Source: SIAJ01 sp963773845 (GTDB lineage Bacteria > Planctomycetota > Planctomycetia > Gemmatales > Gemmataceae). Taken from it: a stretch of 64,000 nt of DNA. The translations under genes were made by a program, and so were the position numbers. The DNA lies in NCBI GenBank assembly GCA_963773845.1, contig CAVZCU010000009.1, positions 620,001-684,000 of the forward strand. Direction: 5' to 3'. This document shows, in pieces, positions 49,161 through 57,838 of the stretch (positions are counted from its first letter, which is position 1; each line of letters opens with the position of its first letter). Below the pieces are notes generated by a model. It had not been told where the DNA came from and did no database searches. It worked only from the letters and a program-made list of their open reading frames with translations.

Positions 49161-50220
49161 TCATCCCTTGCATGGCTCGCTAGTGCGCTGTTCTAGAGCC
49201 AGCAAGAACTTCTTCCGCCACAATCCTCCGCCGTAGCCGCCGAGGCTTCCATCCTTGTTCACCACGCGATGGCACGGAATCAGAATCACGATCCGGTTGC
49301 GGCCGTTCGCCTGGCCCACTGCTCGGCAAGCTGATGGCGATTTTTTGACGGCCCGAGCCAAGTCTTCGTATGACCGCGTTTCGCCGTAGGGGATTGATAC
49401 CAGTTGATCCCAAACGGCGCGCTGGAATGGCGTGCCCATCGGCGCCAGCGGCACCGTGAACTCGCGGCGTTCGCCGGCGAAATACTCGGACAATTCGCGT
49501 TCCGTTTGTTCGATGTAGCGATTCGTGCCCGGCACGACGGGCGACTTGAGCGTCGTTCGCAAGTCCTCCATTTGTCCTTCCAGATCGGTCCGGCCGACGA
49601 ACTCCAGCGCGCACAAGCCCGCATCGGTCGCGGCCAGCAGACAGCGGGCTGACCGGACTTTCTATCCACGAAACGACGGCGCAAGAACCATTCGCCTGTC
49701 GGGGCGGTTTGCCGAACGCTTTGCCAAAGGCATCGCGAAAACCGCTGAGCGATTCGTAACCATGGTCGAGCGCTATGGTGTCCAAGGATGCACCTCGTTT
49801 GATTTTTCGCAGTGCCTCGCCGAGCCGCCGGCCTCGGCAGTAAGCCTGAAAGGTCATGCCAAAATGTTGAAGAAAAAAGCGTCGAGCGGAGACGGGATCG
49901 ACGCCGACGGAACGCAATTGCTTGTCCGGCCAACGCCGCGACGGATCGGCATCGATGCGGGCGAGCAGATCGCCGACCCAGTTCGGCACACCCCCGCCCG
50001 CGAGTAGCGGCTTGCATCGCTTGCATGGCCGATAGCCGGCGCGAAGTGCATCTCCTGCAGTCGCGAAGAAGACGCGGTTCTTTGGCAAAGGCCGAGCTGG
50101 GCACGACGGCCGGCAGAAAATCCCAGTCGTTCGCACGGCCACGAAGAATACGCCATCGAAATCGCGATCGCGGCGATCGACGGCTCGCTTGATCACGGAA
50201 AGTGGTGGCATTAAGGACAT
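49161..50220 (-). CDS. ada: Ada, bifunctional DNA methyl repair protein and regulator (one frame break)
   Basis: About 352 residues with one extra base near 49640 removed. The N-terminal zinc domain has the four Cys ligands in GIFCRPSCPARPLPKNRVFF...GYRPCKRCKPL (about 36-76). The AraC-type DNA-binding domain follows (RRFFLQHFGMTFQAYCRGRRLGEALRKIKRGASLDTIALDHGYESLSGFRDAF). The methyltransferase domain after the break (CALEFVGRTDLEG..., FQRAVWDQLVSIPYGETRSYEDLAR) has the acceptor IPCHRVVNKDGSLGGYGGGLWRKKFLL. Ada repairs methylphosphotriesters and O6-methylguanine and activates its own regulon. Normal Ada has 354 residues, so nothing else is missing. Confidence 0.9.
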
Positions 50221-50302
50221 GTCGAAACTGTACGCGGAGGCGGGGGCCGGTCTCCACCGATTTTTGGACATTGACCGGTATGTTCGAGCGTAGCGAGATA
50301 GC

Positions 50303-50459
50303 GGCGAGCCGAGCGATCCTATGGCGAGCCGAGCGGCGTAAGCCGCCGGGTGTTGCTGCAAAGCCATTGCGTGTGACAGCACCCGGCGGCTTACGCCGCT
50401 CGGCTCGCCATTTTGTCCGCTCGGCTCGCCAATTTGTCCGCTAGGCCGCTCGGCTCGCC
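50303..50459. repeat. 32-bp perfect inverted repeat with five copies of a 13-bp core
   Basis: Arms 50321-50352 and 50380-50411 are perfectly complementary (32 bp, 27-base loop). The core GGCGAGCCGAGCG occurs at 50303-50315 and 50323-50335, and inverted at 50397-50409, 50418-50430 and 50447-50459. The last copy encodes the terminal ASRAA of the cyclase gene and its stop. It is a REP-like intergenic cluster or a strong bidirectional terminator. Confidence 0.8.
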
Positions 50460-51487
50460 AAGAGTTGGCCGATTTGAATGAGCGGCTTGACATATTCCGC
50501 AAACGACAACCCATCGACCGTGGCTGTGCGCTGACCAGTCACGCCGTCGACCAGCGGGCCGAATTCGACCATGTTCTCGAGGATGTATCGCTCACTATCC
50601 GGATCAAAAAGTTTCGCAGCAAATTTCCCACGAAGCAACATGACGCCCGCAGCCAATGCATACGCTCCCCAGTTGCTCACGCCGGCGACGATCAGGTGAT
50701 CGGTCGCGACCGAAGACGCGATCAGCTCCCCGCCCGGGATGTTCATGCGAATGGTGCTCCAAGCGATCTTCCCCATGCCGATCTCGTTGCCGCCATCGCC
50801 GATGCCGATCGTCGTGTACGGCCGAGGCTGCTCGAACAAGAGGTGAGCGGGATTGGTCAGGTCGGTGATGTCGCGACCGCGCATCGTGAAGCAGCGCTTG
50901 CGCTGCCCCTGCGGAACTCGATCCATGAAGTCCACGACGTTGTCGTAGGTTGACGTTGGCTGACTCCGCAATGTCCGCGGCCGATAATTCACGCCGACTC
51001 GTTCGACGGCGATCAAATGGGTGATCGGACTCAGATCGCCCAGAGTCTTGTCCCGATAAGCTTTCGCGTTTGGCTCTTGCCGCAATACTGTGAGATTCGC
51101 GTCGCGGCAGGAAGTTCGGCATATTCGACCTTGGCCAACTCGGGCAAGATCGAGATGGCACTCCGAATGGCGTTCAGTCCCGAATCGTCGGACAACAGTA
51201 CCGAGCCGATGCCGAGCCTGGCGAAGGCTCTTGCCAGGAAAATGGCCCCGAGCGGCCCGTCTGTCTCGCCAGTGGGCGGATCGACCGTCGGGAATCATGA
51301 AGCCGGTTACAATGCCAACCCGCGGCGAAGGATGCTCCGCGATCGATCGGCATGCGTTGGCGAAGTCGTCGGGACAAGCTGTGAGCAGATTGTCAACCGG
51401 ATCGCGAGCGAGGCCGCGATTGCCGACATCGACTTGAACGATGTCGCGGAGGGATTGCAGAAGCGCAGCGGTCGCGACGTTTCTCAT
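50441..51487 (-). CDS. D-glutamate cyclase (DUF4392) (two compensating frame breaks)
   Basis: About 348 residues. The ATG at 51487 overlaps the MFS stop as ATGA. Residues RVGIVTGFMIPTVDPPTGETDGPLGAIFLARAFARLGIGSVLLSD after repair of an extra base near 51290, then a second break near 51075-51110, lead to LSPITHLIAVERVGVNYRPRT, CFTMRGRDITD, YTTIGIGDGGNEIGMGKIAW and LIVAGVSNWGAYALAAGVMLL. This is the DUF4392/D-glutamate cyclase pattern, which converts D-glutamate to 5-oxo-D-proline. Its neighbours, an MFS permease and a sugar-isomerase-like TIM barrel, suggest uptake and catabolism, but the link is inferred. The last residues come from a repeat. Confidence 0.82.
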   Translation of the reverse strand: MRNVATAALLQSLRDIVQVDVGNRGLARDPVDNLLTACPDDFANACRSIAEHPSPRVGIVTGFMIPDGRSAHWRDRRAARGHFPGKSLRQARHRLGTVVRRFGTERHSECHLDLARVGQGRICRTSCRDANLTVLRQEPNAKAYRDKTLGDLSPITHLIAVERVGVNYRPRTLRSQPTSTYDNVVDFMDRVPQGQRKRCFTMRGRDITDLTNPAHLLFEQPRPYTTIGIGDGGNEIGMGKIAWSTIRMNIPGGELIASSVATDHLIVAGVSNWGAYALAAGVMLLRGKFAAKLFDPDSERYILENMVEFGPLVDGVTGQRTATVDGLSFAEYVKPLIQIGQLLASRAA

Positions 51488-52860
51488 GACTTGGCCGGCT
51501 CTCGATAGTCTTCCGCCTCCGGACCCGCCTCCTCGCGCACGACCGGAATGAGCGCATTCAGGAACACGCCGCAAACACCGGCAAGTACGAAGCTGCCGGC
51601 ACACAAGAAAAAGGCCGTGTTCCAGCCATATTCCTTACGGACGAATTGTAAGACGATCGGCGATGCGAATGCGCCGAAGTTGCCAAGCATGTTGCCAAAG
51701 CCCAGTGCGGCGCCGACGTAGCGGCCGCCCACGTCTTGCGCGAAGGCCCAGATCGCTGGCACGCCGAGGTCAACCAGGAACGCCATCATGGCCAAGCACA
51801 CCGCTACGCTCCACGCGGTCGAGAGCTGGGTCGCGGCTGTGTAGGTTACGGCACACAGGAACATAACGCCCGCGATCGGAATCGATCGTCCCCACCGTGG
51901 TCCGAACGCGCGATACATGACATCGGCAAAGAAGCCGCCGAGCGCCATGCCAACGCAACCGACCGTCAGGATGACGGTTTGCATTTCGCCGACCACACCT
52001 AGCTCGACGTGGAACTTATCGTCCAGGTACGTCGGCAGGTTGGTAATGAGAAACGCCCAGGCCAGATTGACGAAGAACTGTGCGGCGCCAAATAGCCACA
52101 TATTCGGGCTATAGATTAGCGCAACCAGTCGCTGAAACCAATTGGCAGCGTCCTTGGGAGCAGGGGCGCGGGCGGAACGCGGGCTGCCTCCGCCGCGTTG
52201 GCCCAGGGATGTTTACGCGGCGTGTCGCGAGTGGTGAACCAGAAAATCGCGGCGGCAATTAAACCGAGTGTGCCATACAGCAAGAACACACCGCGCCAGT
52301 TCTGCATTCCCGTGGCTGGATTACCAAGCAATGTAATTGCCGCGAATGCGGTCAGAAACGGCGCCACCGCTCCGCCGATTCGCCCGCCAAAGGAAACAAT
52401 GCTACTGAGCAGGCCGCGCTCCTCCGTCGACGCCCAACGGCGCACCAGACCCGGCAGCCGCCGGGTACGCCCCGGCCTCACAGATTCCGAGGCCCAGTCG
52501 CACCGTAAGGAGTAATGCGGCCCCGCCGGCAATCGACGTCGCTGCTGTGCAAAGCGACCAGGCGGTGATGGCGACGGTAAGAACGATCCGCGGCCCGAAG
52601 CGATCCGCCAGCGAGCCGATCGGGATCTGAAAGAGGGCGTAGGTAAAAAAGAACGCCCCGAGGACGAACGACATGTGGTCTTTGTCGATGCCCAAGTCCT
52701 TGCCGATCGGCGTCGAAAGCGTGGAGAAGCAGACGCGGTCGATGTACATCCACAGCGCCGCCAGCGCCGTCGCTCCGACGACGTAGTAACGGACCTTTGT
52801 GGCCGGCGCCGTCGTGCGGCCCTGATCACCATAGTCGGCGCGGTCGGTCTCATTGCTCAT
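51484..52860 (-). CDS. MFS transporter, anion:cation symporter type (two frame breaks)
   Basis: 458 residues when read through breaks near 52455 and 52140. The first part (MSNETDRADYGDQGRTTAPATKVRYYVVGATALAALWMYIDRVCFS, then GIDKDHMSFVLGAFFFTYALFQIPIGSLADRFGPRIVLT) has the MFS motif A (GSLADRFG). The middle part TEERGLLSSIVSFGGRIGGAVAPFLTA and the C-terminal half LVALIYSPNMWLFGAAQFFVNLAWAFLITNLPTYLDD follow. The family imports hexuronates, galactonate or similar organic acids. Its start overlaps the stop of the sugar-isomerase gene and its stop overlaps the start of the cyclase gene. Confidence 0.85.
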
Positions 52861-53750
52861 TTGCAAAACCCATTCTCGTTCATCCAGCGAAGATACTGGG
52901 CGGCGCACTTGTCCAGATTCTCGCGAGTTCCGCCGCCACGAAGGGGCGAACACATCTCAAACGTGGCGATGCCCTCGAACCCGCCATCGCGCAATCCCGA
53001 AAAAAACGCCTGGTAGTCAATGAATCCTTCGCCGAACGGCACGGCACGAACCAAATCGGGCTGCACGCGGTCGTAATTCACGAACTCTGGGCGATAACCA
53101 TAGCGCGGCAATCGGATGTAGTCCGCATTGGTCGTGATGGCGGTGTGCGGGGCGAGGCGGCGGGCGGTCTCGTACAACTCCTCGCCGCGAAGCGCCGGCG
53201 ACCAGGCGTCGAAGCCAAGTTTACAATTGGGCCGATCGATGTCGCTCAACAATTCGAGCAGCGCGTCCGAATGCAGGCCGACATCGTGATGGTTCTGAAT
53301 CGCGATCGTGAATCCGTATGCCGCCGCCCGATCGCAGGCTTCGCGCAATGCGGTCACGACGCGGTTCCACAGCGTTGTCAGCGACTGCGAGTCCGTCTCA
53401 TACGCGGTGAAGACCCGAACGATGGACGCTCCGAGCGGCTTGCCGATTCGACACAGCGACTCGATGTAGGCGATCTGCAACTCCGTGGCCGGCACCTCGG
53501 CGGCAGGCATTCCCGCGAAGTCCGTATAAGCGGCAACGATCGGGCAGGCGATGCCGTGACGATCCAGAATCGCCCGCAATTCGGCGATGCGCTCGGGTGG
53601 ATAATCAAGCGGGGACAGGTGCGGCCGCTTGCCGGCGAGCATGACGTGCCGATAGCCGAGTGTCGCCGAGTTGGCAATGAACGCAGGCAGCTCGAGCGCC
53701 GCCTGGCCCCACAAACCACCGTAGCTGATTGAGAACAGACAGGGTTGCAT
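52857..53750 (-). CDS. sugar phosphate isomerase/epimerase (TIM barrel)
   Basis: 297 residues. The AP_endonuc_2/xylose isomerase-like barrel shows SISYGGLWGQAALELPAFIANSATLGYRHVMLAGKR, YPPERIAELRAILDRHGIACPIVAAYTDF, FTIAIQNHHDVGLHSDALLELLSDIDRPNCKLGFDAWSPALRGEEL and the last strand FEGIATFEMCSPLRGGGTRENL. Metal ligands are the usual His/Glu/Asp residues at strand ends. It isomerises a ketose- or inositol-type substrate. It is the first gene of a coupled three-gene operon with MFS and D-glutamate cyclase. Confidence 0.85.
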   Translation of the reverse strand: MQPCLFSISYGGLWGQAALELPAFIANSATLGYRHVMLAGKRPHLSPLDYPPERIAELRAILDRHGIACPIVAAYTDFAGMPAAEVPATELQIAYIESLCRIGKPLGASIVRVFTAYETDSQSLTTLWNRVVTALREACDRAAAYGFTIAIQNHHDVGLHSDALLELLSDIDRPNCKLGFDAWSPALRGEELYETARRLAPHTAITTNADYIRLPRYGYRPEFVNYDRVQPDLVRAVPFGEGFIDYQAFFSGLRDGGFEGIATFEMCSPLRGGGTRENLDKCAAQYLRWMNENGFCK

Positions 53751-53763
53751 GAGGTAGAAGAGT

Positions 53764-53790
53764 AACCACGAAAGACGCGAAACACACGAA
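53764..53790 (+). repeat. dispersed CACGAAA intergenic repeat, copy 2
   Basis: AACCACGAAAGACGCG... matches the complement of 43405-43431 with one mismatch in 27. It lies 14 bases before the start of the isomerase gene, in its 5' region. Confidence 0.7.
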
Positions 53791-54006
53791 AAAATGACAG
53801 AAAGTGGTAATTGTCTCGGCTGTCCTCATTGTGTCCGGCCAGCGGCACGAGCGCCGGCGGCTCGAATGGGGAAGGCTCTGTGTTGGATGGCCCCGAGAAG
53901 CGCATCGGCAGCGTAACAATCCAACTTGCTGTGCCGCTTCCGCCGGAGACTGGGGTAAAATGCGGACTATTCGAGTATCGCATGGTTCGCGCGGGACTTC
54001 GCAATC

Positions 54007-55172
54007 ATGGAATTGCCAACTCACACAAGGTTTTTCGGCCTCATCGCGGTCAGCTTGATCGCCGCGCCGGTTGGCTCAAACTTCAGCCAAGCCGCCGAGA
54101 AGGGACCCCCAACCGTCGATATTGCTTTGCTCCGCGACTTCGACTTGTCGAAAGAGATCAAAGATGTCGCGCGTCCGAAGGAAGCTACGACGCTGAAGCC
54201 CAGAAAGCTTCCCGGATACGAACAGCTCGGGAGTGCCTTGTGGTCCGGGGGGCCGAATCTCCCGGCGGCGCTGTTTGCGAATGGCGCCGATCCCAACGCG
54301 GTGAGCAAGGACGGTGAACCAATCTTGCACTATGCCGTCTGGCTCAACCAATATGAACAGCTTGAGGATGTGCTCCGCGCCGGCGCCGATCCGAATCTGG
54401 CGGACAAACACGGTGAAACCCCTCTGGGGCGGGCCATTTGGGGAGGGCACGAACAGACCGTCGCGCTGCTGCTCCAGTACGGCGCCGATCCGAGCCACAA
54501 GCGCAAGGACGGAACCACGGAAGTGGATTATGCCCGTTGGCGGGGAAACAAGAAGATCGTCGCGCTGTTGGAGGCGAAGCGACCTGACTCCGTCAAGCCG
54601 AAACCGATCAGGCTGCCCGTGGTTCTTCGCCAACCCGACAAGGTATTCGGCTCCGCCCGGTTCCGTGCGGCGGGCGGTGGTCAAGCACTCGTCTACGCGG
54701 CCGACAGTAAGCAACTGATCGCGGGCGACGAGAGGGGCGGCATCCGCTTTTTCGATGTGCGCAGCGGTGAACTGCAAAACGTCATCGATGCACACGACTA
54801 CACGATCTTGGGATTGGCACGAATCCCGAATTCGAGCATCCTAGTGTCGTCGGGCTACGACCGAACGACGCGCTTCTGGGATGTCCACACGTCACGAGAA
54901 TTGCTGCGATTGCGCTGGGGCAGTCACGGTCTCGCCGTTTCACCTGATGGCCGGCTGCTCTTCACCGGTTACCACGTCTGGGAGATCGAATCAGTCAAGC
55001 CGCTGAAGCTGGCGCTGCGCGGCCGGCTATTCAACGATCCCGACTCGAACGCCGGCACCCGGTGGTCGTTCTTCACCCCGGACAATCGCTACCTCGTCAT
55101 CGGCCGCGAGGCGCGCGGCATCTATGTGTGGGATCTCGCCAAAGACCGGCTTCACAAGATCAAGGAGTGTAG
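54007..55172 (+). pseudogene. 5' part of an ankyrin-WD40 gene interrupted by an IS
   Basis: About 388 residues. A signal peptide is probable (MELPTHTRFFGLIAVSLIAAPVGSNFSQAA). Ankyrin repeats at about 75-180 are clear (ALFANGADPNAVSKDGEPILHYAVWLNQYEQLEDVLRAGADPNLADKHGETPLGRAIWGGHEQTVALLLQYGADPSHKRKDG). From about 215 WD40 blades follow (IDAHDYTILGLARIPNSSILVSSGYDRTTRFWDVHTSRELL, NRYLVIGREARGIYVWDLAKDRLHKIKE). The frame then runs into the IS. The remaining blades continue at 56617. Confidence 0.85.
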
Positions 55173-55234
55173 TGGACCCCAAAAACTGGACAGTCGAATA
55201 AGCTAGTGTCGGCTGTCCAAGAAGGGGGTTATCG

Positions 55235-55525
55235 ATGGCACGACAACGGAAGTCGCATACAGCCGCGTTCAAGGCTCAGGTGGCCTTGGCGGCGATCAAG
55301 GGTGACAAGACGATCAATGAGCTGGCCAGTTTGCACGGCGTGCATCCGACCATGATTCATGGCTGGAAGAAGCAACTGCTCGGCAATGTCGAGGAGTTGT
55401 TCGAGCGGGGGACCAAGACATCGACGGTGGATCACGAGGCGATCCAGTCGCAGCTCTACGAGCAGATCGGCCGGCTGCAGACGGAGTTGGATTGGCTCAA
55501 AAAAAAAGCTGCCCGCTTCGGTTGA
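55235..55525 (+). CDS. IS3-family transposase OrfA
   Basis: 96 residues: MARQRKSHTAAFKAQVALAAIKGDKTINELASLHGVHPTMIHGWKKQLLGNVEELFERG is the helix-turn-helix, with the leucine-zipper-like remainder QSQLYEQIGRLQTELDWLKKKAARFG. It binds the IS ends. It ends just after the A9 run where frameshifting to orfB is expected. The start is 62 bases inside the left end. Confidence 0.92.
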   Translation: MARQRKSHTAAFKAQVALAAIKGDKTINELASLHGVHPTMIHGWKKQLLGNVEELFERGTKTSTVDHEAIQSQLYEQIGRLQTELDWLKKKAARFG

Positions 55526-56360
55526 GATCAAGCGGGCGTGGGTCGATCCGACGGACGCAACGTTGAGCGTGAGTCGACAGTGCGAAGTGCTGGGACTGAG
55601 TCGATCGAGCTACTACTACGAACCCGGCGCCGAGACGAAAGAGAACCTGGCGTTAATGGAGGAGATCGACCGGGAGTACACCGCCCATCCGTTTTTGGGC
55701 AGCCGTCGCATGGCGAAGTTTCTCGGTAGCCAAGGACACGAGGTGAACCGCAAACGGGTGCAACGGCTGATGCGGTTGATGGGCCTGGAAGCGGTCTATC
55801 CGAAGCCGAAGTTGTCGGCCGGGGGTGTGGGCCACAAGGTGTATCCGTACTTGCTCCGCAACGTGGCGATCGACCGGGTGGACCAGGTGTGGAGCACGGA
55901 TATCACCTATGTGCCGATGCCGGCGGGGTTCATGTATCTGACGGCCGTGATTGACTGGTACAGCCGGTACGTGCTTTCGTGGCGGCTATCGAACACACTG
56001 GATGTGGAGTTCTGCTTGGAAGCGTTGGAGGAGGCATTGAGCTGTGGCTGTCCGGAAGTATTCAACACGGATCAAGGAGTGCAATTCACGTCGGCATCGT
56101 ACACTTCGCGACTGGAGGCCGCGGGGGCGAAGGTGAGCATGGATGGCAAAGGTCGATGTCTGGACAACGTGTTTGTCGAGCGGCTGTGGCGCACGGTGAA
56201 GTATGAGGAAATCTATCTGTACCGACACGAGACGGTGCCGGAGTTGCACGCAGGCCTGTCGCGGTACTTCCCGTACTACAACCGAGGACGGCAGCATCAA
56301 TCGTTGGCGTATCGAACGCCGGCGGAGGTTTATGGAGTGGGTCGTCGGTGCGTTTTTTGA
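55509..56360 (+). CDS. IS3-family transposase OrfB (rve integrase core)
   Basis: Follows the A9 run in the frame +1 (equivalently -2) relative to orfA; the usual -1 would need one more A. VEIKRAWVDPTDATLSVSRQCEVLGLSRSSYYYEPGAE is the HTH_21-type start. The DDE residues are in QVWSTDITYVP, VFNTDQGVQFTS and NVFVERLWRTVKYEE. The protein ends SLAYRTPAEVYG. Together with OrfA it forms the transposase; a complete catalytic triad suggests the element may still be active. Confidence in the identity is high; the exact translation start is uncertain. Confidence 0.9.
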   Translation: MPASVEIKRAWVDPTDATLSVSRQCEVLGLSRSSYYYEPGAETKENLALMEEIDREYTAHPFLGSRRMAKFLGSQGHEVNRKRVQRLMRLMGLEAVYPKPKLSAGGVGHKVYPYLLRNVAIDRVDQVWSTDITYVPMPAGFMYLTAVIDWYSRYVLSWRLSNTLDVEFCLEALEEALSCGCPEVFNTDQGVQFTSASYTSRLEAAGAKVSMDGKGRCLDNVFVERLWRTVKYEEIYLYRHETVPELHAGLSRYFPYYNRGRQHQSLAYRTPAEVYGVGRRCVF

Positions 56361-56616
56361 GGCATGGCTCGGGTATCCGATGGAATAACAAGCCCCGGCC
56401 TCAGTCCGAAGCCGGGGCAGGTCGCCATCGGCGTACCGTCGACCGGGCTATCCCTTGGCTGGTTGCTCGCCAGCAGAGCCAACCTCCGTTTCACCCGGCA
56501 AGCGGGAGATAACGGACACGTGGGCCACAGACAAGAGCAAGTCGAAAGAAGCGATTGGAGGACTGGGAAAAGTGTAGCTTAAATTCGCCCGGTTTTTGTC
56601 CAAAGAATGGGGTCCA

Positions 56617-57824
56617 CCTCAGAGTTCACGCCCGCTGCGACAAAAACGATCACCCGGAAGGATCTCGCGGCCGCCGTCGATATCGGCAAGTCAAAGCCGG
56701 CCGACCTGCTGGCGCTTGGATCGGACCAGTACACGGTTGTGACCGCCGCTCCCGAAGTATTGGAAGCGTTCTCGAAAACGGTTCATGCAGTCACCAGTTA
56801 CGTGCGGGCGATGGCTTGCTCGCCAGACGGCCAGTACCTGGCAACGCTCGGTTACGATAGCCGCATCGACGTTTACGACCTGGAGAACAAGAAGCAAAAG
56901 TACAAGCACGATGGGCACACGGCGGCCGTGCTGGCGGTCGCGGCCTCGCCGGACGGAAAGCTGATCGCGTCGGGCGCCAACGACAAGACCGCGCGAATCT
57001 GGGACCGGAAGACCGGCAAGCAACTCGCGAAGGTACCAACTCAATCGTTCGTATACTCGGTTTGTTTTTCGCCGGATAGCCGGCTGCTTGCCATCGGCGA
57101 CGATTCCTCCAGTCTCTACCTCTGGGACGTCAAGGATCGGTCGTTGCAAACTTATTCGACGTCCGGCAGGATCACGGATCTCGCGTTTGATGCGCGTGGC
57201 GAGGTGTTGGTCTCCCTCGGTTTTGAAGTGCACGTATTGGACGTGAAAACTCGGAAGACACGAGTAAAGGTCTCCGCCGCGAATGCAGGGCAGGGAACGC
57301 TAGCGCTTTCACCTGATGGCCTGGTCGTCACGGGTGTTCTCGCGATGAGCGCCGGCGAGACGTTCAAGGTTCCGTATGCCTGGACGTTGGATGGGGAGAC
57401 GTTGACCGAAAAGAAGGACTTGTTCTCGAAAGCGATGGGCCATCGGAGCTTCATTGAATCCGTGGCGTTCTCGCCGGACGGCTCTGTGCTTGCGGCCTCG
57501 TCGAACAGTGCGATTCGATTGTGGGACATGAAAAAACGCAAGCCCATCGGCCGCAAAATGTGCGGACATACTTATTCCGTCGGAGACTTGAAGTTCTCCC
57601 CTGACGGCAAGTGGTTGGCTTCGGCCAGTTGGGACGGGACGGCACGCATATGGGCGATCTCTTCCGGCCGGCAGGCGATAGTGCTCGACGCCGATGTGGA
57701 TCGCGTCAGTTGTGTCGACTTCACACCCGATGGGCAACTGCTCACCGCGAACTGGGACGGAACCGTGCACTTGTGGGACTTGTCCAAGCACCGGCGGTCA
57801 AGTGACGGCGCCAAGCCAAATTGA
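56617..57824 (+). pseudogene. 3' part of the ankyrin-WD40 gene
   Basis: About 400 residues of WD40 blades: MACSPDGQYLATLGYDSRIDVYDLENKKQ, VAASPDGKLIASGANDKTARIWDRKTGK, VCFSPDSRLLAIGDDSSSLYLWDVKDRS, VAFSPDGSVLAASSNSAIRLWDMKKRK, LKFSPDGKWLASASWDGTARIWAISSGRQ and VDFTPDGQLLTANWDGTVHLWDL. It continues the gene at 54007 after the IS. An ATG at 56607, inside the right end of the IS, is in frame with this part, so a fusion product might be made. Without the IS the gene would encode about 790 residues. Confidence 0.85.
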
Positions 57825-57838
57825 CTTGTCTTCGCGCC

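Larger units (their letters stand above)
55173..56616 (+). mobile_element. IS3-family insertion sequence
   Basis: 1,444 bases. The ends start TGGACCCCA and share GGACA 6 bases further in, so 15 of 20 terminal positions match between the inverted repeats 55173-55192 and 56597-56616. It encodes orfA and orfB with a run of nine A at 55499-55507 between them. No convincing target duplication is seen beside the element (flanks GTAG and CCTC), so the junction may have changed later or have arisen by recombination. A GC hairpin in 56393-56417 lies after orfB. Confidence 0.9.

Noticed and set aside
55160..56630. A target-site duplication of the IS.
   Set aside because: The bases beside the two ends (GTAG and CCTC) do not match at 3, 4 or 5 positions, so I do not report one.
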